Shown: piece after piece, positions 1 to 6,197 of the stretch
Numbering within the stretch: position 1 is the stretch's first letter
How the letters are laid out: each line of letters opens with the position of its first letter
Source of the DNA: Alphaproteobacteria bacterium
Lineage (GTDB): Bacteria; Pseudomonadota; Alphaproteobacteria; Rickettsiales; RI-342
Direction: 5' to 3'
NCBI GenBank assembly: GCA_020851915.1
Contig: JADZBT010000070.1
Span: 1 to 10,141, forward strand
Length of the DNA stretch: 10,141 nucleotides
Notes under the pieces: generated by a model
Seen by the model: the letters and a program-made list of their open reading frames with translations, nothing else
Told to the model about the DNA's origin: nothing
Database searches by the model: none
Program-made: the position numbers and the translations under genes

Positions 1-639
1 ATGCTTGAGTCCGATGGCATGGCCCACCTCGTGGATGAAGGTGAGGTAGCCATAGCCGCCTGCGGAGAATCCCGTGGTGCTGTCATCGACGCAGACTTCC
101 ACCTGCGCCAGCCTGTCGCCTGCGCCTTTGGCATCGTCATTGTAGCTTGAGGCCACCGCCACGCCCGCACCTGCGGGAAGATTATATTCATGGAATGCGA
201 TCTTCGCAGTGGTAGCTGTGCCCTCGACGAACTTGATATTGGAAACATTGCTCCACATGGTCATGGCGGCGCGTGCGGCGGTCACCTGTGCGGAGTCGAG
301 CGCGGCGCTGTTTCCCCAATGGTAGTAGTTGCCCCAGGATACGTCCTGAAACGAGTACGTTACCGTGGCGCTTTGTCCGAACGCTGCCGTGCCCGCGCCG
401 CCGTCCGACCATACGGCGCTGTCCTTGCCGAACAGGGCCTGCACATATCCGGCGGCGGTTTTGGTGTTGATGGCGAAGCCCTGCGCGCTGACGAGCATGC
501 CGCTCTTGGCATCGTAGTGATAATCATTGATGGCGGAAGAATCTCCCGACTTGGTCATAAAATCGCTTTTGGTCTGGGTTCCCGTGCATGCGGCACAGGT
601 GCAGACGGTGGTGTGCGATCCCGAGGAAGATTTTGCCAT
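1..639 (-). CDS. Serralysin-like M10 metalloprotease, N-terminal part (cut by window edge)
   Basis: The first 213 codons read without a stop from an ATG at 639 to the window edge. The last residues visible are the zinc-binding motif HEVGHAIGLKH (residues 203-213), which is the HExxHxxGxxH signature of metzincin family M10 with three His ligands and the catalytic Glu204. The protein closely matches the neighbouring complete protease through the shared blocks DYHYDAKSGML, GYVQALFGKD, VWSDGGAGTAAFG and GGYGYLTFIHEVGHA, so it is a tandem paralogue with about ten extra residues near the N-terminus. There is no Sec signal peptide. By family analogy the missing C-terminal part would hold the Met-turn and RTX repeats for type I secretion, but this is not visible. 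A cluster VCTCAAC lies at residues 12-18. A weak GGAA ribosome site lies 5 nt before the ATG. Intactness beyond residue 213 cannot be judged. Confidence 0.9.
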   Translation of the reverse strand, partial: MAKSSSGSHTTVCTCAACTGTQTKSDFMTKSGDSSAINDYHYDAKSGMLVSAQGFAINTKTAAGYVQALFGKDSAVWSDGGAGTAAFGQSATVTYSFQDVSWGNYYHWGNSAALDSAQVTAARAAMTMWSNVSNIKFVEGTATTAKIAFHEYNLPAGAGVAVASSYNDDAKGAGDRLAQVEVCVDDSTTGFSAGGYGYLTFIHEVGHAIGLKH

Positions 640-672
640 GAAATTCCAATCGTTTGAGTTATGCCTACCTGA

Positions 673-749
673 CGCACTCTGGCCCACTACCTGCGAACCG
701 CTTTTCCCTGAATAGTTAATATCTCACAATTCCATTAAGGAATCGTAAA
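673..749 (-). promoter_or_regulatory. Conserved upstream block of the partial M10 protease gene
   Basis: This block aligns with the block at the same distance upstream of the second protease gene (3235-3313). Shared parts are TCTGGCCCACTAC, an ACCGC..TTT stretch, GTTAATATC.CACA and ATTAAGGA. It ends in TTAA-GGAATCG-TAAA (735-749), one base off the TTAA-N7-TTAA CtrA-type site found intact in the other copy. Conservation in a non-coding region points to a shared promoter or operator inherited at duplication. The exact -10/-35 cannot be assigned with confidence. Of the rest of this gene-free stretch (640-957), 816-945 is the repeat; nothing else was recognised. Confidence 0.5.
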
Positions 750-815
750 GAACCTTTAACTTTTTGTGACATGGGAAAGCGATTGATAACTAAGCGTTTT
801 TAGGCTGCGTGCGCC

Positions 816-945
816 ATCGCGCCGGTAGGCCCCTCATCCCCCGCCTTCTCCCTGTGGGAGAAGGAGCTTTCTTATCCCCTCTCCCATGGGGAGAGGGCTA
901 GGGTGAGGGGCCCGGTCTATCGGTGTAACCACCCCAATCGAAAAA
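816..945. repeat. Cloverleaf-like dispersed repeat, copy 1
   Basis: A roughly 130-bp element that recurs in the same orientation at 7933-8061 with about 14 differences by hand alignment. An outer inverted repeat (GGCCCCTCATCC against GGGTGAGGGGCC) encloses two perfect hairpins: CCTTCTCCC-TGT-GGGAGAAGG and CCCTCTCCC-ATG-GGGAGAGGG. The shared sequence runs past the outer stem, from ATCGC.CCGG on the left to TCTATCGGTGTAA and ATCGAAAAA on the right. It abuts the stop codon of the complete M10 protease gene, with about 12 bp between, so it may also act as its transcription terminator. It codes for nothing. It resembles the REP/MITE-like palindromic repeats common between genes in Proteobacteria. 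Confidence 0.85.
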
Positions 946-957
946 TGCTTCAGGGAC

Positions 958-3198
958 TCACCACACGAATTCGTGGCCGGTCAGTTCGGCGATGGTGACA
1001 TCCTCCAGAATGACGGTCGCGCCGTTGATGGTGATGGTCGTGTCGCCGCCGGATTCGGTGGCCGCCGCGATCACCGCCGCCTCGGTGGTGGTTTTCGTGT
1101 AGCGCAATATATCCTCGCCCACGGTGAAGTCAGTGATGGTGTCGACGCCGTTATTGGATTTTTCGAAGTAGAATGTATCCACGCCTGCGCCGCCGGTCAT
1201 GGTGTCGTTGCCGAGCCCGCCATAGATGATATCGATGCCGATGCCGCCGTCGATGACGTCATTGCCTTTCATGCTCTTGATGGTGTCGTTATCCGCGCCG
1301 CCGTTGATGGTATCGTTACCGTCTGCGCCGGTGAGGATATCGTTGCCCGCGTCGCCGTTCATGGTGGCGGCGACCACTTTCGCCGAGATCTTGTCGATGC
1401 CGTCGCCACCGTTAGCGGTCGCGCCCGCGATGGTAAGCGTGAGGGTATCGTCGTCCGCGCCGCCGTTGATGACCGTGCCTGCGCCGCCGCCGGTGATGGC
1501 ATCCTTGCCCGCATCGCCGTTGAGCGTCTGGCTTGCGGCGCTGCCGGTGATCTTGTCGTCGCCCGCACCGCCGTTGGCGATGTTGCCCACGCCCTTGGTG
1601 GTGATGGTGTCCTTGCCGTCGTCGCCATACGCAGCGGTGGCGGTGCTGCCCCACAGAGTGATATTGTCATCGCCCGCGCCGCCGTAGAGGCTATCGACGC
1701 CTACGTAGGAGCTCATCTTGTCATTGCCGCTGAGGCCGAAGATGACCTGATTTCCCGCAGCGTCGGTGAGGGTATTGTTTGCGCTGGTTCCCGCCGTGAT
1801 GCTGACCTGCGAATTTCCCAGTGTGATGCCATACGCGCCGCTGGAGAAATTATTGAGGGTGATCTGAGTGCTGCCCGCCGTGGTGGTGAGGATGCCCGTC
1901 GAGCCGCTCACCGCCAGCGAGAATGCCGCGCTGCTGCCGACCAGCATATACGCGCCCGCGCCGGTCAAAAACGCTGTGCCGCTGAGTGCCACGCCATCGA
2001 CCACGATAGCGCCGCTGCTATCAGAGTCGGTCACCGTGTCGTTACCGTCATTCAGGCTGAAGATATAGTTATCACTACCGCTGCCGCCGGCGAGGGTGTC
2101 ATTGCCGCTGCCACCCGCGAGGGTGTCATTGCCGGTTCCGCCGGTGAGCGTATTGCCCAGTGCATTGCCATAGAGCGTGTCATTGCCATTGCCGCCGGTG
2201 GCGTTCTCGATGTTGCAGCCAAAGGCGTTCCAGGAATAGGAGCTGCCGACGCGCGTGACATAGGCTTCGCCTTCGCGCAGGTCGAGTATTGCCCCGCTGG
2301 CATAGCTGCTGGCATCCAGCGTATCGACGCCCGCGCCGTCCCAGCGGCAGAACGCGTTGAGCGTGCTGGCCATGGTATAGGTGGTGTTGCCGGCATTGTA
2401 GCTGGTGTTCGCGCCGTAAAGATACTGTATCGCCGCGATGTCATAGATCATCGGTGTGGTCGGGTGATTCGCGCCCGTGATAGCGCCGCCGTTATAGGAC
2501 ATCACCGTGAAGTCGCGGCTGTCCACCAGCTTGAATGTGGAGAGATACGGAGCATCCGCGCCGCCGCCGCCTGCGTTATAGTTGCCCGGATGTTTGATGC
2601 CCAGCGCATGGCCGACCTCGTGGATGAAGGTCAGGTAGCCATAACCGCCGGCGGTATAGCCGGTATTGGCATCATCCGTACAGACCTCGGATTTCACGAT
2701 GCGGTCGCTTTTGCCCATGCCGTCGTCGTTGGCGCTCCAGGTGAGCGCAACGCCCGCCGCATTGGGAATATTATATTCGTGGAAGGCGATCTGCGCGTCG
2801 GTTGCGCTCGATTCCACGAAGGTGATGTTGGCGGCATTCGCCCACATGGCCATCGCCGAGCGTGCGGCGGCTTCCTGCGTGGCGTCGAGGTCGCTCGCAC
2901 CGCCCCAGTTGTAATAATTGGCCCAGGATACGTCGTCGAACGAGAATTTTACGGTAATGGCGTTGCCGAACGCTGCCGTGCCCGCACCGCCATCCGTCCA
3001 TACGGCATTGTCCTTACCGAACAGCGCCTGCACATAGCCCTTGGAGGTGGTGGGGATGTTCATGCCCTGCGTGGTGAGCAGCATGCCGCTCTTGGCATCG
3101 TAATGGTAATCATCGAGGGTGGAGTTATCATCGCCCTTAGGGGCCATGCAGGCTGCACAAAGACAGAGAGAGGGGTGGGTTCCGGAGGAAGCTGCCAT
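958..3198 (-). CDS. Serralysin-like RTX zinc metalloprotease (peptidase M10), 746 aa
   Basis: A secreted calcium-dependent zinc endopeptidase. The zinc motif HEVGHALGIKH lies at residues 193-203 (ligands H193, H197, H203; catalytic E194). The Met-turn VMSYN follows at 232-236, with Y235 in the position of the serralysin fifth zinc ligand. GGxGxDxxx RTX nonapeptides occur at about 334-378 and 488-675, separated by a non-RTX stretch (about 379-487). The C-terminus (GVDTITDF near 684, final HEFVW) resembles the uncleaved type I secretion signal of RTX proteins, and there is no Sec signal peptide. No ABC exporter, membrane fusion protein or inhibitor gene is in the window. The start is supported by AGGA 6 nt before the ATG. 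A CLCAAC cluster at 12-17 is shared with the tandem paralogue downstream. The substrate is unknown; nutrient acquisition or host/prey protein degradation is inference from the family. Confidence 0.93.
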   Translation of the reverse strand: MAASSGTHPSLCLCAACMAPKGDDNSTLDDYHYDAKSGMLLTTQGMNIPTTSKGYVQALFGKDNAVWTDGGAGTAAFGNAITVKFSFDDVSWANYYNWGGASDLDATQEAAARSAMAMWANAANITFVESSATDAQIAFHEYNIPNAAGVALTWSANDDGMGKSDRIVKSEVCTDDANTGYTAGGYGYLTFIHEVGHALGIKHPGNYNAGGGGADAPYLSTFKLVDSRDFTVMSYNGGAITGANHPTTPMIYDIAAIQYLYGANTSYNAGNTTYTMASTLNAFCRWDGAGVDTLDASSYASGAILDLREGEAYVTRVGSSYSWNAFGCNIENATGGNGNDTLYGNALGNTLTGGTGNDTLAGGSGNDTLAGGSGSDNYIFSLNDGNDTVTDSDSSGAIVVDGVALSGTAFLTGAGAYMLVGSSAAFSLAVSGSTGILTTTAGSTQITLNNFSSGAYGITLGNSQVSITAGTSANNTLTDAAGNQVIFGLSGNDKMSSYVGVDSLYGGAGDDNITLWGSTATAAYGDDGKDTITTKGVGNIANGGAGDDKITGSAASQTLNGDAGKDAITGGGAGTVINGGADDDTLTLTIAGATANGGDGIDKISAKVVAATMNGDAGNDILTGADGNDTINGGADNDTIKSMKGNDVIDGGIGIDIIYGGLGNDTMTGGAGVDTFYFEKSNNGVDTITDFTVGEDILRYTKTTTEAAVIAAATESGGDTTITINGATVILEDVTIAELTGHEFVW

Positions 3199-3234
3199 TA
3201 TAATCCTAACTATTAGGGTTACGCCTTCTTGGCT

Positions 3235-3313
3235 TCCTCTGGCCCACTACATGCAGACCGCGTTTCAGAATTAGAATGGTTAATATCGCACAGTTGAATT
3301 AAGGAGTTGTTAA
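3235..3313 (-). promoter_or_regulatory. Conserved upstream block of the complete M10 protease gene, with CtrA-like site
   Basis: Counterpart of the block at 673-749, with the same order of conserved words (CTCTGGCCCACTAC, ACCGC.TTT, GTTAATATC.CACA, ATTAAGGAG). It contains an exact TTAA-N7-TTAA (3299-3313, spacer GGAGTTG) about 100 nt upstream of the ATG. That spacing matches the binding site of the alphaproteobacterial response regulator CtrA. The conservation is seen in the sequence; CtrA binding is inference. Confidence 0.5.
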
Positions 3314-3382
3314 TAATGGCTTCAATTTTATGAATGTAGAAATGGCAATCCAACCTCCTGATCAATAGCTATAAATAGCCAG

Positions 3383-3423
3383 ATAAAAAATAAGCCCCGC
3401 GAAAAATATTTTCTCGCGGGGCT
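3383..3423 (-). terminator. Rho-independent terminator of the amino acid permease gene
   Basis: A perfect 10-bp stem AGCCCCGCGA / TCGCGGGGCT (3393-3402 with 3414-3423) with an 11-nt A/T-rich loop. Read on the minus strand it is followed by TATTTTTTATCT. It sits 27 nt after the permease stop codon and is oriented for that gene. Confidence 0.9.
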
Positions 3424-3450
3424 CAAGAGCGTTAATGATTAAATTATGTA

Positions 3451-4896
3451 TCAGGCCTTCTGCTGTTTACGCAGCTTGCTGTGGAACTGGCTGTAGCCGA
3501 AATAGACCGCCAGCCCGATGAAGAACCATGCAAGCAGGCTCACCAGCGTATCATGGCTGAGGCTCGAGATGAGGTAGAGGCAGAAGCCGATGCCCACCAG
3601 CGGAACCCACGGCATGCCAGGGCAGCGGAACGGGCGTTCGAGATCCGGCTCGACGCGGCGCAGGTAGATCACGCTGAAGCAGACCACCGCGAACGCGGTC
3701 AGCGTTCCCATGCTCACCAGATTGCCGAGCACGCTGATAGGCGTGAGCGCGGCGGCGATGGCGAGTCCAAGCCCTACCGTCATGGTGTTGAGGTGCGGGG
3801 TATGGAACTTGGGATGCACCTTGCTGAACAGTGGCGGCAGTAGCCCGTCCTTGGACATGATGTAGAACACACGCGTCTGGCCGTACATGGTGACCAGCAT
3901 CACGGAGGTGAGTCCCATGATGGCGCCCACCTTCACGACGAAGGAGAGCCACGGCAGTCCCATGTTATCGACGCCGACCGCGATCGGATCGGGCACGCCC
4001 AGCTGCGAGTAATGCACTACGCCGGTCAACACGCCCGCGACCAGAATGTAGAGTATGGTGCAGATGATGAGCGATCCCAGAATGCCGATGGGGACATCCT
4101 TTTGTGGGTTGCGGGCCTCCTGCGCGGCGGTGGATACCGCCTCGAAACCGATATAGGCGAAGAAGATCACGCCTGCGGCAGCCGCGATGCCGCCCATGCC
4201 GAACTGGCCGGGGCCGGTGCTTTCGGGGATGAAGGGATGCCAGTTATCGGGATTGATGTAGTTTGCGCCCACGATGATGAAGGTCACGACGACGATCAGC
4301 TTGGTGAACACGATGATGTTATTGACGGTAGCGGATTCCTTCACGCCCCGGATGAGGATGGCGGTGATGCCGCAGATGGCAAGGAATGCCGGGAGGTTGA
4401 AGATCGCCATTACCTGCGTGCCGTCGGCGAGGGTTACCATGTCGCCGTAGGCGGAGGAAAGCTGCGGTGGTAGGAATATGCCGAAATCCTTGAGGAAGCT
4501 CTGCACGTAGCCCGACCAGCCCACCGCGACGGTGGCGGCGGACACGCCGTATTCGAGCACCAGCAGCCAGCCCATGATCCACGCGCAGACCTCGCCCAGC
4601 GAGGCATAGGAATAGGTATAGGCGCTGCCCGATACGGGGAGCATGGAAGCCAGTTCCGCGTAGCAGAGGCCGGTGAGGGCGCAGGCGAATCCGGCGAGGA
4701 TGAAGGAAAGCACGATGGCGGGGCCGGCATGTTCGGCGGCGGCGGTTCCGGTCATTACGAAGATACCCGCGCCGATGATGGCGCCGATGCCGAGGCTCAC
4801 GAGGTTAAGCGGCCCGAGATGGCGTTTCAGCGTGCCGCTCTTGGCCTCCGCGATGATCGCATCGATGGGCTTTTTTATCAGGTAACGTTTAGGCAT
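3451..4896 (-). CDS. APC-family amino acid permease (cationic amino acid transporter type), 481 aa
   Basis: An inner-membrane amino acid transporter of the APC superfamily, closest in pattern to the CAT (YfnA/YhdG-like) branch. The glycine-rich unwound part of TM1 is GIGAIIGAGIFVMTG (36-50), which binds the substrate carboxylate and amine in this fold. The CAT-type signature FAYIGFEAVSTAAQEARNPQ lies at 246-265, spanning TM6 and the following loop. The length and the roughly 12 hydrophobic segments fit the family. E115 in LLVLEYG lies in the third hydrophobic segment. The ATG is preceded by AGGACAGGGAA. The gene stands alone: 104 nt separate it from the upstream exported-protein gene and a strong terminator follows it. 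Substrate specificity cannot be read from the sequence; basic or small neutral amino acids are the family expectation. Confidence 0.93.
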   Translation of the reverse strand: MPKRYLIKKPIDAIIAEAKSGTLKRHLGPLNLVSLGIGAIIGAGIFVMTGTAAAEHAGPAIVLSFILAGFACALTGLCYAELASMLPVSGSAYTYSYASLGEVCAWIMGWLLVLEYGVSAATVAVGWSGYVQSFLKDFGIFLPPQLSSAYGDMVTLADGTQVMAIFNLPAFLAICGITAILIRGVKESATVNNIIVFTKLIVVVTFIIVGANYINPDNWHPFIPESTGPGQFGMGGIAAAAGVIFFAYIGFEAVSTAAQEARNPQKDVPIGILGSLIICTILYILVAGVLTGVVHYSQLGVPDPIAVGVDNMGLPWLSFVVKVGAIMGLTSVMLVTMYGQTRVFYIMSKDGLLPPLFSKVHPKFHTPHLNTMTVGLGLAIAAALTPISVLGNLVSMGTLTAFAVVCFSVIYLRRVEPDLERPFRCPGMPWVPLVGIGFCLYLISSLSHDTLVSLLAWFFIGLAVYFGYSQFHSKLRKQQKA

Positions 4897-4912
4897 TTCC
4901 CTGTCCTTCCAT

Positions 4913-4918
4913 ATTATA
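4913..4918 (-). promoter_or_regulatory. Candidate -10 box for the permease gene
   Basis: TATAAT on the minus strand, ending 16 nt upstream of the ATG. No good TTGACA-like -35 stands 16-18 bp further up. If used, the leader would be only about 10 nt and barely include the Shine-Dalgarno, so the call is tentative. Confidence 0.25.
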
Positions 4919-5000
4919 GGTAATTTTTTGACTTGGCCCTTATTACCCGTTTATGGCGCAGAGGTAAACAAGGGAGTGCGAGGGGTGGAAAAACCGCAGA

Positions 5001-5303
5001 TCACCGCGCACCGCTGTTGGTCTCGCGGCGGCGCTGGACGATGAGCTGGCCGTGGTCGATGACATATTCGTCCAGATTGCGGGCATTGACGGACTGCCCA
5101 TCCTTCAGGGTGACGGTGACGACCGGCCCGAAGAAATTCACCAGATCATACTGCCCGAGGGTGATGGAGTGTTCCTCTCCGGCATTATTGATGGTGAAGG
5201 TATGGGATTCCTTGTCCATGTTCTTGATACGCACGGCATGAGCTGCCGGGGCGTAGGCCCCTGCCATCAGGCAGGCCATGAGAACGCGGAGCAGGAATTT
5301 CAT
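5001..5303 (-). CDS. Small exported protein of unknown function, 100 aa
   Basis: I do not recognise a family. The N-terminus is a typical Sec signal peptide: positively charged MKFLLR, a hydrophobic core (about residues 7-19) and an AHA cleavage site, giving cleavage after A23. The mature protein of about 77 residues would be periplasmic or secreted. It shows alternating hydrophobic/polar segments (HTFTIN, HSITLG, VVTVTL, GQLIVQ) that suggest a small beta-sheet domain, and it ends in a basic, polar tail (QRRRETNSGAR). It has no cysteine after the signal peptide. No clear Shine-Dalgarno precedes the ATG and no other ATG lies nearby upstream in frame, so the start rests on the signal peptide. 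It lies between the hsp20 and permease genes on the same strand, separated from hsp20 by a hairpin. ORFs on the opposite strand are treated as shadows. Confidence 0.75.
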   Translation of the reverse strand: MKFLLRVLMACLMAGAYAPAAHAVRIKNMDKESHTFTINNAGEEHSITLGQYDLVNFFGPVVTVTLKDGQSVNARNLDEYVIDHGQLIVQRRRETNSGAR

Positions 5304-5377
5304 CGGGCGGAGATTAGCGCAGGAGAAATACTCTGTAAATAGTCCATGTAGCGGGATGGGAGCGGCGCTGTGTGAAC

Positions 5378-5417
5378 CCGCCCGGCTTCCCCCGTTCTAA
5401 GGGGTGAGGCCGGGCGG
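5378..5417 (-). terminator. Strong hairpin downstream of hsp20
   Basis: A long stem: CCGCCCGGC (5378-5386) pairs with GCCGGGCGG (5409-5417), continuing inward through TTC/GGA-type pairs and CCC/GGG around a GTTCTAAG-like loop. It lies 10 nt after the hsp20 stop codon. There is no T-run after it on the minus strand, so it may be a weak terminator or an mRNA 3'-end stabiliser rather than a classic intrinsic terminator. Confidence 0.45.
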
Positions 5418-5426
5418 ATGCCGGGA

Positions 5427-5924
5427 TTATGCGGCTTTCACTTCCAGCTTACGGGTCTTGCCGGACGCTGCCTGCTTCTTGGGAACGGTGACGGTGAGCA
5501 CGCCGTCGCGGATCTCCGCTTTGGCTTTTTCCGTGTCGGCGGTATCCGGCAGGGCGACCGCGCGCTGGAACGCACCGTAGCTGCGTTCGCGGCGATAGTA
5601 GCTGCTGCCTTCCTCTCCTTCCGTTTTTTCCTCGCGTTTTTCGCCTTTGAGCGTGAGATAATTATGGGTGATGGAAATGTCCATATCCTCAATTTTGAGG
5701 CCGGGGATCTCGGCGGTCACGGTGATCTCCTTTTCCGTTTCCCGCACGTCCATCAGGGGGGTGACCATGGTGGGTTCCGCCGGTCGCCACGCGGCGGGCA
5801 GGTCATTGCCAAGAAAGCCGCTGAACAGCTGGTTGATCTCATCCTGTAGCGAGAACAGCGGATTGACCCCGCGTCGTACGGACAGGCACGGACGGTCGAA
5901 ATGCACAAGTTCGCGTATACTCAT
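5427..5924 (-). CDS. Small heat shock protein, Hsp20/alpha-crystallin family, 165 aa
   Basis: An ATP-independent holdase chaperone that binds unfolding proteins in the cytoplasm and forms large oligomers. The N-terminal arm (1-55) contains LFSLQDEINQLF, typical of the family. The alpha-crystallin domain spans about 57-150, with the signature around AEIRDGVLTVTVPKK (136-150), including the conserved GVL. The short tail holds RKLEV, matching the I/V-x-I/V inter-dimer motif. The length is usual for bacterial class A Hsp20. The start at 5924 is chosen because an excellent GGAGGAAG lies 4 nt upstream and MSIREL fits the family start; the reading frame stays open 66 codons further up, but that part runs through the promoter and is not protein-like. 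A likely RpoH promoter lies about 75-100 nt upstream. Confidence 0.93.
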   Translation of the reverse strand: MSIRELVHFDRPCLSVRRGVNPLFSLQDEINQLFSGFLGNDLPAAWRPAEPTMVTPLMDVRETEKEITVTAEIPGLKIEDMDISITHNYLTLKGEKREEKTEGEEGSSYYRRERSYGAFQRAVALPDTADTEKAKAEIRDGVLTVTVPKKQAASGKTRKLEVKAA

Positions 5925-5957
5925 AAACTTCCTCCATCGGTTATGTGTGTAAGGCAC

Positions 5958-5981
5958 GCCACAGCGAGTGGGTGCTGCGGC
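5958..5981 (-). other. Hairpin in the hsp20 5' leader
   Basis: On the minus strand GCCGCAGC-ACCCACTC-GCTGTGGC forms an 8-bp stem including G-U pairs, about 33 nt before the hsp20 ATG. A GCCTTAC stretch between this hairpin and the GGAGG could pair weakly with the Shine-Dalgarno. Alphaproteobacterial hsp20 leaders often carry ROSE-type RNA thermometers with several hairpins. The hairpin is seen; a thermometer role is only a possibility, and the canonical ROSE anti-SD motif is not evident. Confidence 0.35.
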
Positions 5982-5996
5982 AAACCTATACCCGTC

Positions 5997-6024
5997 AGGT
6001 AGGAGTGTTTTGACGAATGTCAAG
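5997..6024 (-). promoter_or_regulatory. RpoH (sigma32)-type promoter candidate for hsp20
   Basis: On the minus strand CTTG (6021-6024, extended CTTGACA) is followed after exactly 17 bp by CCTACCT (5997-6003). The alphaproteobacterial RpoH pattern is CTTG-N17/18-CYTATNT, so the -10 differs at one base. The position in front of an Hsp20 gene supports the call. The expected leader is about 65 nt. Confidence 0.55.
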
Positions 6025-6038
6025 GGTTGGGGTATGGT
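6010..6038 (+). promoter_or_regulatory. Sigma70-type promoter candidate for the 34-aa membrane protein
   Basis: TTGACG (6010-6015), a 17-bp spacer and TATGGT (6033-6038), placing the transcript start near 6045, about 45 nt before the small gene's ATG. The -35 box overlaps the divergent hsp20 promoter and forms part of the 14-bp interrupted palindrome TTGACGAATGTCAA (6010-6023). Confidence 0.5.
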
Positions 6039-6088
6039 GTCGGCGAGTGCATATTCACAGAATGCTTCAAAGCAAGGAGAATCAGGCA

Positions 6089-6193
6089 ATGTCCGGTGGA
6101 ATTTTGGCGGGGACGATCGCATTTTTCATGGTGGCCATCGTGGTGGCGTTCGGTATACCGTACTATTATTATTCTCAGCGCGAGAGCAAATAG
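6089..6193 (+). CDS. Small single-span membrane protein, 34 aa
   Basis: ATG to TAG gives a 34-residue protein with one transmembrane helix at about residues 5-23 (ILAGTIAFFMVAIVVAFGI), followed by P24, four consecutive tyrosines (25-28) and a short polar, charged tail SQRESK. The ATG is preceded by AAGGAG nine nt upstream and by a sigma70-like promoter at 6010-6038, which argues for a real gene despite its length. It is divergent from hsp20 and convergent with the methyltransferase-like gene, with only 4 bp between the two stop codons. I do not recognise the family. Such one-span miniproteins often act as small subunits or regulators of membrane complexes; which one is unknown. Coding is supported by the Shine-Dalgarno, the promoter and the clean membrane-helix pattern; homologues could not be checked. 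Confidence 0.65.
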   Translation: MSGGILAGTIAFFMVAIVVAFGIPYYYYSQRESK

Positions 6194-6197
6194 GCGT

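Noticed and set aside
190..657. A 155-codon plus-strand frame antisense to the partial protease
   Set aside because: It covers the same region as the paralogous shadow in the other copy; the minus frame contains the conserved protease sequence.
973..3216. A 747-codon open frame on the plus strand, antisense to the M10 protease gene
   Set aside because: It mirrors the sense gene because of the high-GC, Gly/Asp/Ala-rich RTX codons. The minus strand has the zinc motif, Met-turn, RTX repeats and a ribosome site; the plus frame has no recognisable domain.
5052..5342. Plus-strand frames over the small exported protein gene
   Set aside because: The minus-strand frame has a convincing signal peptide with cleavage site; the plus frames look like antisense shadows without ribosome sites.
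5925..6122. 66-codon N-terminal extension of the Hsp20 frame
   Set aside because: It runs through the promoter and leader, lacks family similarity, and the internal ATG at 5924 has an excellent GGAGGAAG.
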